The notes below the pieces were generated by a model that saw nothing but the letters and a program-made list of their open reading frames with translations, made no database searches and was not told where the DNA came from. From Notamacropus eugenii (Eukaryota > Chordata > Mammalia > Diprotodontia > Macropodidae): DNA of 64,000 bases. Made by a program: the position numbers and the translations under genes. The stretch is taken from positions 56,532,919-56,596,918 of the forward strand of contig NC_092875.1 in the NCBI RefSeq assembly GCF_028372415.1. The letters run 5' to 3'. Shown here piece by piece: positions 10,985 to 22,265 of the stretch (positions within the stretch are counted from its first letter, which is position 1; each line of letters begins with the position of its first letter).

Positions 10985-11920
10985 TTAATGAGAGGTGTGC
11001 ATTTTGCTAATAATTCTTCTCATGGCATCTTTTATATCCTTGTTCCTCATGCTGTAAATGAAGGGGTTCAGCATGGGGGTGACCACAGAATACATCGCTG
11101 AGGCAACTGAGGTCTTCCACAAAGAGTGGGTAGCTGAGGAACCCAGATATACTCCAAATCCTGTGCCATAAAATGAAACCACAGAGAGGTGGGACCCACA
11201 GGTAGAAAAGGCTTTATATTTTCCCTTAACAGATGGGATTCTCAATAAGGAGAAACACATCTGACCATAAGAGAAAAGGATCCCTGTGAGGGGGAGAATA
11301 CCCAGTAGTCCAGCTATAAAATACATGATGATATCATTGATGAGTGTATCGGAACAAGAGAGCTTTACAACCTTATGAATATAACAGAAAAAATGAGGAA
11401 CTTCATGTTTGCTACAGAATGACAGCCGTGTCACCAGTAAAGTGTGGAGAGTGGAGTTTAGAAGACTAATATTCCATGAGATCAGAACCAGGAGGCCACA
11501 AATCCATGGATTCATTATGGTGAAATAGCGCAGAGGGTGACAGATGGCCACAAAACGGTCATAGGCCATCACAGTGAGGAGAAAATTATCTAACAAGCCA
11601 AAAGCCATGAAGAAATACATTTGGGTAAGGCATCCAGCATAGGAGATAATCTTACTGTTTGTTAGGATGTTCAGCAGCATCTTGGGGACTATAGTGGACA
11701 CCAGACAAAGATCAACAAAGGACAGATTACAGAGGAAAAAGTACATTGGTGTGTGGAGATGGGAGTCAGAGCCAAAGACCAACATGATGATAACGTTTCC
11801 AAACACAGTGACTATATATATGCCCAGGAAGAGCCCCAAAAGGGGCAGCTGATGTTCTGCCTTCTCAGAAAGTCCCAGGAGGAGGAATTCTGGTACATGT
11901 GTGTGGTTTTCTGGGCCCAT
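10985..11920 (-). CDS. Intact olfactory receptor, class II, family 7-like (311 aa)
   Basis: Seven-transmembrane odorant receptor; the family couples to Golf in cilia of olfactory neurons. Visible hallmarks by residue: N-glycosylation site N5-H-T, GN in TM1 (41-42), [13 protein letters not shown] (51-63), [13 protein letters not shown] at the end of TM3 (118-130), C97 and C179 for the conserved disulfide, SY at 217-218, [10 protein letters not shown] (236-245) and PMLNPFIYS in TM7 (282-290). Length is normal. The start chosen is the internal ATG at 11,920: the open frame runs 42 codons further up, but a 3' splice site lies 14 bases before this ATG, as is usual for single-coding-exon ORs. Oddities: TM6 reads HLSVVSFYG, one residue shorter than the usual VVSLFYG, and SYG replaces SYS. 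It looks functional and is the only intact gene here. Its B-unit twin is truncated at 30.24 kb. Confidence 0.93.
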   Translation of the reverse strand: MGPENHTHVPEFLLLGLSEKAEHQLPLLGLFLGIYIVTVFGNVIIMLVFGSDSHLHTPMYFFLCNLSFVDLCLVSTIVPKMLLNILTNSKIISYAGCLTQMYFFMAFGLLDNFLLTVMAYDRFVAICHPLRYFTIMNPWICGLLVLISWNISLLNSTLHTLLVTRLSFCSKHEVPHFFCYIHKVVKLSCSDTLINDIIMYFIAGLLGILPLTGILFSYGQMCFSLLRIPSVKGKYKAFSTCGSHLSVVSFYGTGFGVYLGSSATHSLWKTSVASAMYSVVTPMLNPFIYSMRNKDIKDAMRRIISKMHTSH

Positions 11921-11933
11921 GCATCTGGTGTAC

Positions 11934-11955
11934 CTATAAGGAAAATGATGCGGTA
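11934..11955 (-). promoter_or_regulatory. 3' splice acceptor of the OR coding exon
   Basis: On the - strand a pyrimidine-rich 'cattttccttatag' ends in AG at 11,935-11,934, 14 bases before the ATG. The same signal is kept at 30,452-30,465 in the truncated copy. It implies at least one 5' untranslated exon further up (higher coordinates), which I could not locate. Confidence 0.7.
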
Positions 11956-12009
11956 AGAGCCTAAATTCAAAAATACAGGCATTTCGTACTTTTGTAAAAG
12001 AAAGAAAAC

Positions 12010-12150
12010 TAGATTTTGACTTAGGAGACTCAAGTTTAAATTCCACATCTACCAGTTAAAGCCTGTGTCATCTTGGGTAATTCACCTCCACTTTATTAGA
12101 CTCAATTTCCTCATATGTAAAATAAAGTTGGTCTAGTTTCTTTTTCCCTT
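12010..12150 (+). mobile_element. MIR-like SINE upstream of the OR
   Basis: Sense MIR order: 'gacttaggagactcaagttt', 'atcttgggtaattcacc', 'ctcaatttcctcatatgtaa' and 'aataaagttgg'. Present at the same place in the B copy (30.52-30.67 kb), so it predates the duplication. Confidence 0.75.
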
Positions 12151-12480
12151 TCTCATGCCTGAAAACTCAACTGACCATACTTAGAACTTAAGAAGTTATG
12201 AATGAAATGTAAAATCTCTTTTGAATAACAATATTCATTGAAGGTAAAAATGTTTCTTGTGTTAAACATTAAACTTAGAACAGTAAATAAAATGGAACAA
12301 CAAGGAACAGAAAGCTAATTTCAATTTTAAAGGGAAATACTATTTGTTTCAATTCTACAAATCGTGGGAATGAATTGGGACCAAATATACATGCTTACTT
12401 GTATGGAGGAAAAAATTTCTATAAAGTAAAAAAATATGTATTGAATTAAAAAATAAAAACATTTAATTGGAGAAAGTATT
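12150..12480. other. AT-rich OR upstream region
   Basis: Bases to about 12,325 match 30,665-30,832 in unit B; the HAL1 element begins at that point in B. No promoter can be named. Confidence 0.4.
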
Positions 12481-13730
12481 TACAGCAGTTGTGACAGAAA
12501 AATACATTTAAAATGTAAAAGGAATTGAGTTTTTGAGAATTACAGAAGCAATTTGATCAACAATCTTTAAATGGTTTAAATATATGTACAATTTCAAAAG
12601 AAGGATACAAATCTTATCATTGAAATATTGCTCAATTTTCCTAAAAGAAAAAATATTTAAAAAGTTATTTTAAAGATTTTCACCCAAAAAACTGGGTAAA
12701 AATAATCAAAAGAACCAAAACCCTACACTGATTATTTTTGTGGGAAAACAGTATACTCACTCAATGCAGATGAAATGAAAAAGTCCTAAAACCTCTTTGA
12801 ACAGACATCTGACATTGAATATTGAATGGTTAAAAAAAAGATACCCTTTCACCCAATATCTAGTGAAAGCATTAAAAATTTATTGGCTTAAAAATCTTCA
12901 TAGCAAAATTACATACAGAAATAAGTGGAAATATTGAGACTATCCTGCAATATAGGAATAATTAGTTCGTTACACATTACTGTTGGTACAAATTGTAATG
13001 CAGTTTTAAAGAATATTAAATATCATAATGTAATGAAAAGCAATGAATGAGAATATATAAATCCGTAATGATATAGAAGTAAATATGGTATAATTATGAA
13101 GAATATGCAATATTATAAAGTTATTAAATATAGAAAAACCCTTACAAAATCATGACAAGTGAAAAAAAACAGAGCCATAAGTCAAAAACACATGACTTAT
13201 GATCATTCAAAAAGAAAATAAAAGAATTGACAAAGAATCCAGATAAAAAGACTTTGAGGAAGTGAATAAAAATTTGCTCTGATATTTTACACATTGCAGT
13301 TTATTATTTTCTATGTAATTAGCAGCTAGCCAAGTTTAGTTCGTTCAATTTCTACTTTACTTTTTAAAAAATCTGTACAAGCAGGGATGACCAAGTGTGA
13401 AACACTTGACTACTCTGATCAATACAAATGATACAGGACAATTGCAAAGGACTCATGACAAAAAACAGCTACATACTTCCAGAGAGAGAGAGAACTGATG
13501 AACTGTGAACCAATTGAGGTATAATTTTCTCTATTTTTCTTGCTTTTTTTTTTTTTTAGAGAAGTATTACTCAAGTAGAGATTTGTTTAGCGTGAGTTCA
13601 CATGTATACCTGATATCATATTGCTCGTCTTCTCAGAGGCTGGAGGAACACGATGATTTTGAACCCAAATGTTAAAAAGAAAGGAATGTTGTGAAAAAAT
13701 AGTAATTAAAATGTTTTTAAATGTACTACC
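12480..13730 (+). mobile_element. Very old L1, 3' part
   Basis: Highly decayed. The clearest piece is 13,415-13,510 (acttgactactctgatcaa, aattgcaaaggactcatgac, 'cttccagagagagag'), which follows the L1 3'-UTR order known from marsupials, then 'gaacccaaatgttaaaaag' near 13,660. The upstream half is assigned by position and A-richness only. Confidence 0.4.
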
Positions 13731-13734
13731 AGAA

Positions 13735-14005
13735 CCAATTTTAATGATTTGCAAAGGGATCCCAGTTATGGGAGAGAGGGACAATGAGCCAGTAGGAAAG
13801 TAGAAGATAGGAAGCTTGCCCTGTAGTGACAACAGTTCCAGAACTGAGAAACAAAAGGACAGATCATTTGAGGCCACTTCATCCACTGTTCCAAAAGTTA
13901 GGCAGGTACCAGAGGGAGGAGGTGAACCCAAGATCCATAAGTCAATATCAGCAGTGCTTCAGTGTTTGGTTCAGGGTAAAAAAGCAAATATTATGTAAGC
14001 CAAGG
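13735..14005. other. Unclassified
   Basis: Not matched elsewhere in the window. Overlapping short open frames exist on both strands, none resembling a known protein. Confidence 0.4.
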
Positions 14006-14991
14006 CAGTGGTCCTCAAACATTTTGGTTTCAGGAAACCTTTATGTTCTTAAAAACGATTCAGGACCCCCAAAATAGCTTTTGCTTCATGTCTATTGATA
14101 TCACTCTATTAGTAATTAAGACAAATAAATATTTAAAATATGTGGTAATTCAATTACAGATAATAAACTCATTATAAGGCAGCAAGGTGGCAAAGTGGAT
14201 AGAGTTTTGGCTCTGCAATCAGAAGGAGCTGACTTCACATCTGACCTCAGAAACTTACTAGTTGGTGTCTCTGTGCAAGTGACTTAAGTCTGCTTGCCTC
14301 AGTTTCCTCATCTGTGAAAAGAACTGGTGATGGAAATGGTAAACCACTGCAGTATCTTTGCCCAGAAAAACTGAAAAGGAGTCAATGAAAGTCAAATGTA
14401 AATGAAATGACTGAACACCAGCAAAAACCCACTATATGTAAAATAACATATTTTAATAAAAAACGACTATATTCTCCCAAACAAAAAAAAAATAGAGATA
14501 ACAGTAATACTGTGTCATATCTTTGCAAATATGAACTATAAGTTAATTTTGTATCAAGAATGCAATGGTCTATGTACTTGTTCCAGGATAACTCATGAGA
14601 TTCAAAAACGTTATTTGACGCTTTACATATTTCACCATTCTTTTTGTATATTGCCAGGCATTCATATAAAAGAAGTTCTTCTTCAACAATTAGCTGGCAC
14701 TGATACCAGACGAATATAAGCAAAACAACCTGCCTAGTAACATCTGAAGAGATATCCATTTGGGAGGCAACAGGACAATTCTGCAGATGAGAAACTAACT
14801 CAGTCTTCATAACAGTGACTAAATCTTAATTCACAGGTCATATATACCTTGGAAAAGTCCTCTGCCATCATGAGAGAATGAGAAAAGCAAGTACTAGCAT
14901 GGCATTACTATGTAAATCTTTTTGACCTTGTAGACCTGGTGAGGTTTTGGAGATCCTCAGTCATATCCAGAACATTCATTGATAACCACTG
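14006..14991. mobile_element. hAT-type DNA transposon (Charlie/Cheshire-like), split by a SINE
   Basis: Begins CAGTGGTCCTCAAAC and ends TTGATAACCACTG, imperfect terminal inverted repeats of the mammalian hAT type (CAGTGGTTCTCAA). Flanking text fits this group: 'caggacccccaaaatagc' near the left end, and 'catgagagaatgagaaaag' with 'ttttgaccttgtagacc' near the right end. An internal A-rich 'gtaaaataacat' follows the SINE. On the - strand a 142-codon frame (14,810-14,382) has a block near its start, SxxMDISSDVTxxxxLLIFVWY, resembling hAT transposase. It is a dead non-autonomous-size copy of about 735 bp without the SINE. No 8-bp target duplication is visible. Confidence 0.65.
14177..14426 (+). 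mobile_element. CORE-SINE with RTE-type tail, inside the hAT element
   Basis: Head 'aggcagcaaggtggcaaag', then 'atagagttttggctctgc', CORE 'gcctcagtttcctcatctg', tail 'ggaaatggtaaaccactgcag' and 'ctttgcccagaaaa', ending 'gactgaacaccagcaaaaa'. It interrupts the transposon, so it is the younger of the two. Confidence 0.85.
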
Positions 14992-14999
14992 GTGTTAAA

Positions 15000-15735
15000 A
15001 TAGGGGCAAAGTCCAAGAACTCATACATAAGGTGTCAACTCATACAAAAGAGATATTTTCCAATATGATTTGTTCAACATATTCATTATACTGCTACTTT
15101 CAAAAGATAAAAAAGACCAAAGTATTGCATTACAGGAATGCAGGTTTTGAATCAAGATAAGGGGAAAATTCTTAATAGTCATGTTTATGAAGAAATGAAA
15201 TGGGATACTTGGGGACAGAGTAAGGTTCCTATTACTGAAATTCTTTCAGAAGAGATTAATAATGACAACGTATCCATGCAATCACTATTCTTCCATTTTT
15301 TTAAATCCAGCATGTAAGTTGCCCAAATATGCCATTTTTAGGTATTTCTGTTCTATTACTTCCTAAAACCAGTCACATTACAAGTATTTTAGATTTTATG
15401 TCCAAAATATGACTTCCCTTTTTCTTCTTAATTCACATTGTAATGATCTTAGCACAAGCTCGTATTGCCATCAATGTATATTCTTAAAGCCTCTAGAGAA
15501 AATCTCTCAACATGCTGAAAAAGAGTTGTATAAATGGCAAGCAGAAAAGAGTAGGGTTTTCTATCAGGATTCTAGAGGTAATGTAAGTCTTTAAAACCTC
15601 CACAAGAAGCTTTGTTGCAGTCTCATTAGCACAGCAACCACCTCAAGGAAGAAATATTGTGCTAATTTGGAATTTGTGGTGTGTTATATTCATGGAGTAA
15701 ATTCATCACCAAGATCAGGAATCTGACTGTTCCTA
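15000..15735. other. Unclassified AT-rich stretch
   Basis: Nothing I recognise; only short open frames of up to 61 codons. Confidence 0.4.
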
Positions 15736-15737
15736 CC

Positions 15738-16150
15738 CAATGACTCATAGCATCTCAGAATGGGAGAAGTGTTCAGCAGTCATTAAATTCAATCTCCTTC
15801 AAGACAAGAAATCTCTTTTATGATGTCTCAGAAAAAGAGTTAGCTATATTCCACTCTAAGATCTCCTGCAAGAATAGATATACTACCTCACAAAGCAGGC
15901 CATCTCTGGACAGTTCAAAAATATTTTTTTTGTTTATAGCAGGTAAAGTCTCACTGTTTGAGGGTTCATTGAATCACAGTCTCTCTGATCTCTAGGTCAC
16001 AGCCTTTCTAGGTCATCTAGCCAAATATCCACCTGATTCAATAGTATCCTCCAAGGACATTCCTATTACGTGTGTACTCATCTTGACTTTGAGTATCTGC
16101 AGCAAATTCCTGAGGCAACTCTTTCATAATTTCATAAATTTTTATATCTT
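15738..16150 (-). mobile_element. L3/CR1-like LINE 3' region
   Basis: Antisense L3/CR1 order: 'catagcatctcagaatggga', 'cagtcattaaattcaatctc', 'tattccactctaagatctcc'-type steps, then 'gaggcaactctttcata'. Decayed. Confidence 0.45.
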
Positions 16151-16179
16151 GAATGAACCTCAAAAATTATCTACCTAAC

Positions 16180-16800
16180 CCAGTTCTTACTTATAGAGAC
16201 AGAAAAGAAAAAAAATACTGAGACAGCAAGGTAGGAGACAAATGGGCAAGGTAACAAATAGTAGAAAAAGACAATAGAATGGATAGATGTAATGGGGAGA
16301 GATGTGGAATCAACATAGGGTACAATATCCTACCTAAATTGAAACAAACTTGAAATGTTTATGTATGCAATGCAGCTTCAATGTGATGCAGATTTGCAGC
16401 TTCAATATGAATATCTCTATTATAGAATACTAGCTGTAGAGATCCAGTGACAAACTATGCTTCTTACTTGAAGACTACATTAGCTAAATTTGAAGCAAGT
16501 AATCACCAGGTTGACTTCTGGATAGAGAACATTGTTGGCCACAGTAGTTCCTCACAATAGCCTAGTACTCCTAGAAGGATTATCATTAATAAAATCGTGA
16601 ACATGTTAAGAGTGGAAAGACACAAAACATTTATATGCTTTTACTTTCAAGCAGTGGGAGAGAACCTTCATGCTCTTGTTGGCCTATGTTCAAAGAACAA
16701 AGGGGAGATCAGTAGGTATCAGTAAGAAAAAAAATTGGGGAAGTTAAATGATCAGAAAATGTGGGAGATAAAATTCTCCTTGTTAAAGTGATGGAAAATA
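16180..16800. repeat. Diverged second copy of the 3.6-4.6 kb unit segment
   Basis: Carries 'gtagaaaaagacaatag', 'ggatagatgtaatggg', a 'tattatagaatactagctg' step and 'gttcaaagaacaaag', in the same order as 3,650-4,600 and 41.87-42.45 kb. Clearly more diverged than the A/C pair, so it reflects an older duplication. Confidence 0.65.
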
Positions 16801-16849
16801 GACAACTGTAGGCATAGCTAATATATACTTCTAGATATTCCAGGAAGTC

Positions 16850-17085
16850 AGGAACAGTGAAAATCCCATCTTCGAAGGAAACCTTTCCCAATCCCTCTCA
16901 ACCCAATTGCTTTCCCTTTGATTATTTACTACTCATTGCACAGATAGCATGTTTTGCACATTCGTTTTTTCCATCTTTATTTTATGAGCTTGATAAGGAC
17001 AGGAAATGTTTTTTGCCTTTCTTTGTAATCATAGCACTAGTACCTGGCACACAGTAGGCACTTACTGAATGGTATTTCCTTGGTC
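16850..17085 (+). mobile_element. L2 LINE 3' end
   Basis: Sense L2 end: 'gagcttgataaggacaggaa', 'tttttgcctttctttgtaat', 'agtacctggcacacagtagg', 'cacttactgaatgg'. Confidence 0.75.
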
Positions 17086-17089
17086 TGTA

Positions 17090-17460
17090 GTTCAGGAGAA
17101 AGAGCTGGATAAATATTGTTCTAGATGTCATTTCCATAGAAAGATCATTGGCAAATTTAAGCAAAATGAAGTTTCTATTGTTCATCTTTCTGAACTTTAT
17201 CGAATGTAATGTTTTATTTTAGATCATGATGGCAACTCCCGTTCTTTTGGTGTCACCTAAAATAAAATCAGTTTTTACTAAATTTCTTCATTTACGTATG
17301 TGTGCTTTAAATGTATTTCATTCATGCAACAAATTATTGCGTTGTATTGTCTTCTTATTTTACTGTATTTTTGTAACCTTTTTTCTTACTATGAAATTTA
17401 TCTTATTTACATTTCAGTTGAGAATTGTTCAATTTGTGTGTTATTCTATTGCCTACTTAG
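17090..17460. other. Unclassified AT-rich stretch
   Basis: Hydrophobic short open frames (60-92 codons) on + are typical of T-rich DNA; no known protein resemblance. Confidence 0.4.
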
Positions 17461-17462
17461 TA

Positions 17463-17700
17463 GTGATAATAATAAGAGGTAGCCTTTGTATTGAGTTTTA
17501 TTGATTACAATTCACTTCACATGTTATCTTATTTAATCCTCACAACTTTGAATTTTTGTACTATTATTCTTATTTTACAGAAGAAGTAATTGAGGCTGAA
17601 AAAGATTGAGTGAATTGTAAAAGTTCACATAGGTATCTTGTTTGTGAGTGAGGACTTGGTCTCAAGTCTTCTCAACTTGAAGTCTAGTACCCTGGTCAGA
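17463..17700 (-). mobile_element. MIR SINE
   Basis: Near full-length antisense MIR: 'gataataataagaggtagc', 'atcttatttaatcctcacaa', 'attttacagaagaagtaatt', 'gtctcaagtcttctcaac'. Confidence 0.75.
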
Positions 17701-17789
17701 CTTTGGAAAATACTTGGGGGAACATTAACAAAAGAAATTGATTGACCTAACTGTTCAATTAATAATGTTTTCCTGATTCATGGGTATGT

Positions 17790-18620
17790 CAAAGAAAGAA
17801 TACAAAAACAATTATTGACTGTGAAAAGAGAATGATTATGATGAAATGCGAAACTGAGGGATAGAATTGTCAGTCCTCAAAGAAAAAAAATATATTTGCA
17901 AAATAGGCAAAAAAAGATTGATAATCTGAGTGAACAATTTTAAAAAGAAGAAGACCAATAAATTAATGACTTCAAAATGATCACAAAAGAAAGATTCTAG
18001 AAAATTTGAATAGAGATAGGTAAAGGAGAAAAACCATATAAATTGTGAAACTAAAAACCTATACTTTGAAAACTTTAATATGAAATAAAAACCTCTAGCT
18101 AATCTGATTTTAAAAGAGAAATCAGAAAATGAAATTAACAAACTAAAAATAAACAAGGTTAATTCATGTGAGGATGCACAACAGAGTTCTTTTCTGATAA
18201 TAAGAATTATTGGAACTTACTATATACATTCATGTGAGAGAAAGAAATAACAAGAACTTAAAGAAAATGCATAATTTTCCCCTTCACAAAACTTAAAATT
18301 CCCAGATGAACATTACTTGAGACAGACATAATAAACTATCCAAACTCAGAGAGGAAAATTATACCATTAGGGAAGTACTGAGGGTGGAGGGACTAGTCCA
18401 TATGGATGGTGTTCTGTTAAACATTAAAGGAAAAATGAATAGCTATGATACTTAAATTATTCTTAATAACTGAAAAAGAAACATCTTTCCAAACTCCTTT
18501 CTCAGACAACTACCTAATACCTAAACAACTGAGAGATAAAATAAAGAGAATTGTAGACCAATATCATTAATGTAACTGGATGTGAAACTTCAACAAAATC
18601 TTAGCAAAAGACTACAGTAT
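17790..18620 (+). mobile_element. Very old L1 ORF2 remnant (unit B start)
   Basis: A-rich + strand sequence whose last part reads like L1 reverse transcriptase text ('attgtagaccaatatcatta', then 'aaacttcaacaaaatcttag', 'caaaagactacagtatt'; compare ENYRPISLM...KILNKxLAKR). The same block begins unit C at 36.13-36.90 kb and marks the unit boundary. Confidence 0.5.
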
Positions 18621-18819
18621 TATAGACAAAAAAAAAACAAAACATTCACTATGTCCACAATAACTTGATTCTCTTTGCACCCTCATGCTTCTCTCTTGCT
18701 GAATAACATTACTGCAGCTCAGACACATTCCAGGCTGTCTTCTGTACCTGTTTGTTGCATTTTGATACCATTTTGAGGGCAGTGATAATCCCATCATTAA
18801 AAGGAGGGCAATGGATAAC

Positions 18820-19955
18820 TGATTATTGCACCTCTTCAGGTCCTCATAAGTTGGCTTCTACCAACCCCATTCAGGAAATCAACTGTCCAAGGAAAAGAGA
18901 GAAGAGTTCTGAGTAGACGAAAATCTATTTCAAAATTATCTCGGGGTTTTAGTGGCCTGAGTCAGCAAGAAGATGACAGCCAAAATTTCATGACTGGACT
19001 CATATCTTTCATGAAGAAGAGGATCGTCCCATTGTCCTCAGCCATCTTCATAACACATTTGAAATTTTGTGTTTAGTTCTAGGTACCACAATTTAGAAAG
19101 GACTTTGACAATCTAGAAAGGTTCCAAGAGAGAACAAACAGGACAGTGAAGCCTCTATGAAGATCAACTGAAGGAACTAAGGTGTCTTGGCCTAGAGAAG
19201 ACAAAACATAAGCAGATGGTATAAGTATCTCCACATACTTGAAGCTATGTTTATGAGAGAAAAATGGGGCTTGTTCTGCAGTGACAAAGAGGGTAGAATT
19301 AGGGCAACTTGAAAACAGATGTATTTTGGCTCAATATGAAAGCTCCTCACAATGAGAGTTACTCCAGAGTGGAATATGCTCTCTCAGAAAGCTAAGAGAT
19401 TTCCCTTCATTGGGGCTTTTCAAAGGAAGGCTTGATGGTTACTTGCCAAGTATATTGAGGAATGATTTGTTAGTGTGGTACAGTTTTCTCCTATGAGCCT
19501 TTGAGGTCATTTCCATCTGTCTATGTTTTAATATTCTACTTGAAGAATGGACAACTCAAACCCTTCTGTCAGACCAGATCACTGTCCTCTCTATCTGTGG
19601 CTGGCTGCACAAGTAGACTTGCCATACCCATAGAATCTCCTTCTTTATGCCAGAGCTCCATGGTGATTGATATTTTGAGCAAATTTGAGATGGTGTTTAT
19701 TAACTCAACATTTCTAAATGTGGTTCTTCTAGTTTTAAAGACCATCTGAAATGGAAAGAATGATTGAGGTCATTTGGCACAAGTACTTCATCTTGCATTG
19801 AGTGGAATGTGGAAAAGCTGACTTATCTAAGATCACAAAGATAATTAGTGGCAGAGAGAGGAAAAGTAACTAGAAATTCCAAGTCAGTGCCTGGTCAGAG
19901 TCAGTTATTTCCAATGTTAGCTATATTTTCACTTCTCTTTCCTACCATAAAAATC
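18820..19955. repeat. Unit B counterpart of 1-1,168
   Basis: Colinear with the start of unit A, including the L3/CR1-like LINE (about 19,050-19,510, + strand). Stops precisely at the base before the OR pseudogene's coding start in A ('ataaaaatcaa'), where the rearrangement described in the next entry begins. Confidence 0.8.
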
Positions 19956-19965
19956 AAAGTGAAAG

Positions 19966-20097
19966 GAAAAGTATGGCCTATTAAAATAAGAACCATGTGT
20001 AAAATATGGGGTGGGATATCACCATAGACAAGAATATACTCTGGTGAGGTAACCCAGTTGCCAGAATTAGGAATCAAAGTGGAGCACATTGTAATAA
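19966..20097 (-). repeat. Inverted fragment of the 3.46-3.60 kb unit sequence
   Basis: The reverse complement of this piece matches 3,464-3,598 (and 41,568-41,690): compare 'accatgtgtaaaatatgggg', 'tatcaccatagacaagaata' and 'ccagttgccag' with the reverse of the A sequence. It bridges the unit-A equivalents 1,168 and 5,396. Unit B thus lost about 4.1 kb, including the OR pseudogene, and kept a 130-bp inverted scrap. Confidence 0.85.
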
Positions 20098-20104
20098 AGA
20101 TCAA

Positions 20105-21790
20105 AACATACTGTAACCATGAGGTCTAACAGTAACATTTATAAGAAAAGTGGTTTTTACTTCTCTTATTAAATTACCCAAGATCCTACAGATAATCTGG
20201 GGCCTGAACTGAGTTTTTTTTACTCTGAATCTAGGGCTCTTTCCACCTACTGTCCCAACTTTGCATCATAGTGAATTTTGGACTTTCAGCTTGACTCATA
20301 GCTGGATCAGACTGGACCAGACTCTGGACCAGATTGGACTCTGATTTGGATTTTATTTGGGTTTGCATTTTTTCCTTGGATTTCTGAGGAAAAAAGGGTT
20401 TCCTTTTGACCTTTGCTCCTTCCTTTCACTTTCTTTCCCTTCCTCTCATAGTACTTACTTATCATCACCAAGAAGCAAAGCTGGACTGATCTTGCTTTTG
20501 TACTGAATTGTGGACAGGAAGGTAGACACCAGCTCTCTCTCCACTGGAGAAAAGAGACACGACCTCAGGCTTGAGGAGTACTTCTGAGTGAAGTACAAAT
20601 AGATTGTCTCCTATGTTCAAACAGATGACTTCCCTGAGGGCAGTGGCAGGGAGGGGATTATTTATGATTTCTGGAGTCACAGAGATTCATCCCTATGAGT
20701 CCTCATTAGGCAAATCATACAATGGTCTTTCCATTCCTGGAGCATCTCAAATCCCTGTGGGACAACAGAGAACCCTGGCAGAAAGCTTCCTAACAATGAA
20801 AGCTATACTACAATGGAATTGATTGTCTTCTGAGGCAGTATGTTACCCAGTACTAGTGACCTTCAAGAAGATGCTAGGGGACTGTTTATGTTAATTACTG
20901 TAGAGAATGGTAATTATTTGAAAAATGTTTAATTAGACACTAAAATTCCTCTGATTCTAACCACCTATGAATATATAAATGGGCTTCATTGTAAATTAAT
21001 GAACCATTCTTTACTATAAATGCCATAAAAGAATAAAGGATCATTTGACACGTATAGTAGGAGTGGATTCCTTCCTCATGGTGATGATTGATAGCAGAAA
21101 ATGCTTCCAATAAATCATTGAATGGAATATCTCATTACAGACCACTAATTTTCCACTGCTGATATCTTAAAGTCAATCAACATTCCTTATAGTAGAAAGA
21201 GACATGGATTTGGAGTCAGAAGATCTGAGTTTTCATCCTGGATTTGCTACTCATTGTCCATGAAAAGGTCACTTACATACTCTGGACTTCATTACCTTAT
21301 CACCAAAATAAGATAGCAGTCACTGTGATCTTTAATTAACCTTCCCAACTTAAAAACCTATAACTTGTTAAGGGATTCCTACTTTCTAGCTGATAAGTTT
21401 GTAAAAGCAAAATGATCTGTCAGTTCTCTGCCTAATTCTACTATTGATTCATGATTCCCTATTCATTGAGTTCTCTAGGTCAGAGCAGACTTTCCTGTTT
21501 ATTCTCCTTAGGTCTTAGTAGTAACAAACCTTTTTTGTAATAGAATCAGATACCATTATTATCTGAACTTTAGTTCCATACATAGTCAAAGAATTGAACA
21601 ACAAAGAGAACCCATTCCTCTTGGTTTCCAAAGTTCCTGTATCTACAGATGTAGAAATAATCCCTAACCCTACACCCTACATTGAGATGGGGATCCTGTT
21701 CTCTTAATGAAAGGAACCAGAGGGAAGCAGAGATCTGATCTCATGAGCCTTGTTTCACTGATTATACTATTGAAAAATTTCAGCAATAGT
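20105..21790. repeat. Unit B counterpart of 5,396-7,815
   Basis: Colinear with unit A, but with the 5.48-6.12 kb part missing. Includes MIR-like pieces at 20.17-20.26 (-) and 21.20-21.37 kb (+). No gene. Confidence 0.75.
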
Positions 21791-21794
21791 AAGA

Positions 21795-22260
21795 GAGTCA
21801 ATCAAATGGAATTTATCAAACACCTACTATATCCTAGGCACTCTGCTGAGGTTTGAAGACATTTTGTATTAGCCCTTGCTCTTGAGGAACTTCTGTTACC
21901 AGGCACTATGTATACACGGGAGAATATGCAGAATAATTACAATATACTTTAAGTGGGGAGGAGGGTGGTAGAAGTTGAGGAGAATCAGGAAATGGTTTAA
22001 TCAGAAAGTGGTGCATGAGCTCATATTTCCGAAAGGAAAGGATTCCGTGTATTGGAGGCAAGGAGGGAGTACACTCCAGGCATGAGGAAGTGCTGCATCT
22101 GAAGAACAGCAAAAAGACCAGTATGGCTTCCACATCACATGGGAACTGGAGTAATGAGTGATTAAGCTAAAAAGAAAAGTTAGGTCCAAAACCCAGAAGG
22201 ATTTAAAAGCTAAATGCAAGAGATTTAATTTTATCTTAGAATCAGGAGTGTAGGATTCCT
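21795..22260 (-). mobile_element. L2 LINE (3' end and part of ORF2), unit B
   Basis: Antisense L2: 'cacctactatatcctaggc', 'cttgaggaacttctgttacc', 'cactccaggcatgaggaag', 'aagaccagtatggcttcc'. Longer than the LTR-cut copy in A. Confidence 0.75.
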
Positions 22261-22265
22261 TTCAC

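Larger units (their letters stand above)
1..17780. repeat. Tandem duplication unit A (OR-bearing)
   Basis: First of three recognisable copies of one large unit. Its first bases are matched at 18,820 and again at 37,095, and its OR gene start at 11,920 is matched at 30,438, giving offsets of about 18.8, 18.3 and 18.5 kb. A hand count over the first ~97 bases against unit B gives about 13 differences. Unit A keeps both OR loci. It uniquely carries a SINE at 4.03 kb, an LTR at 7.97 kb and a hAT transposon at 14.0 kb. The left end lies outside the window. Confidence 0.8.

Noticed and set aside
11921-12046. Extra 42 N-terminal codons of the OR frame
   Set aside because: They include the intron-side splice acceptor; the family starts at the MGPEN methionine.
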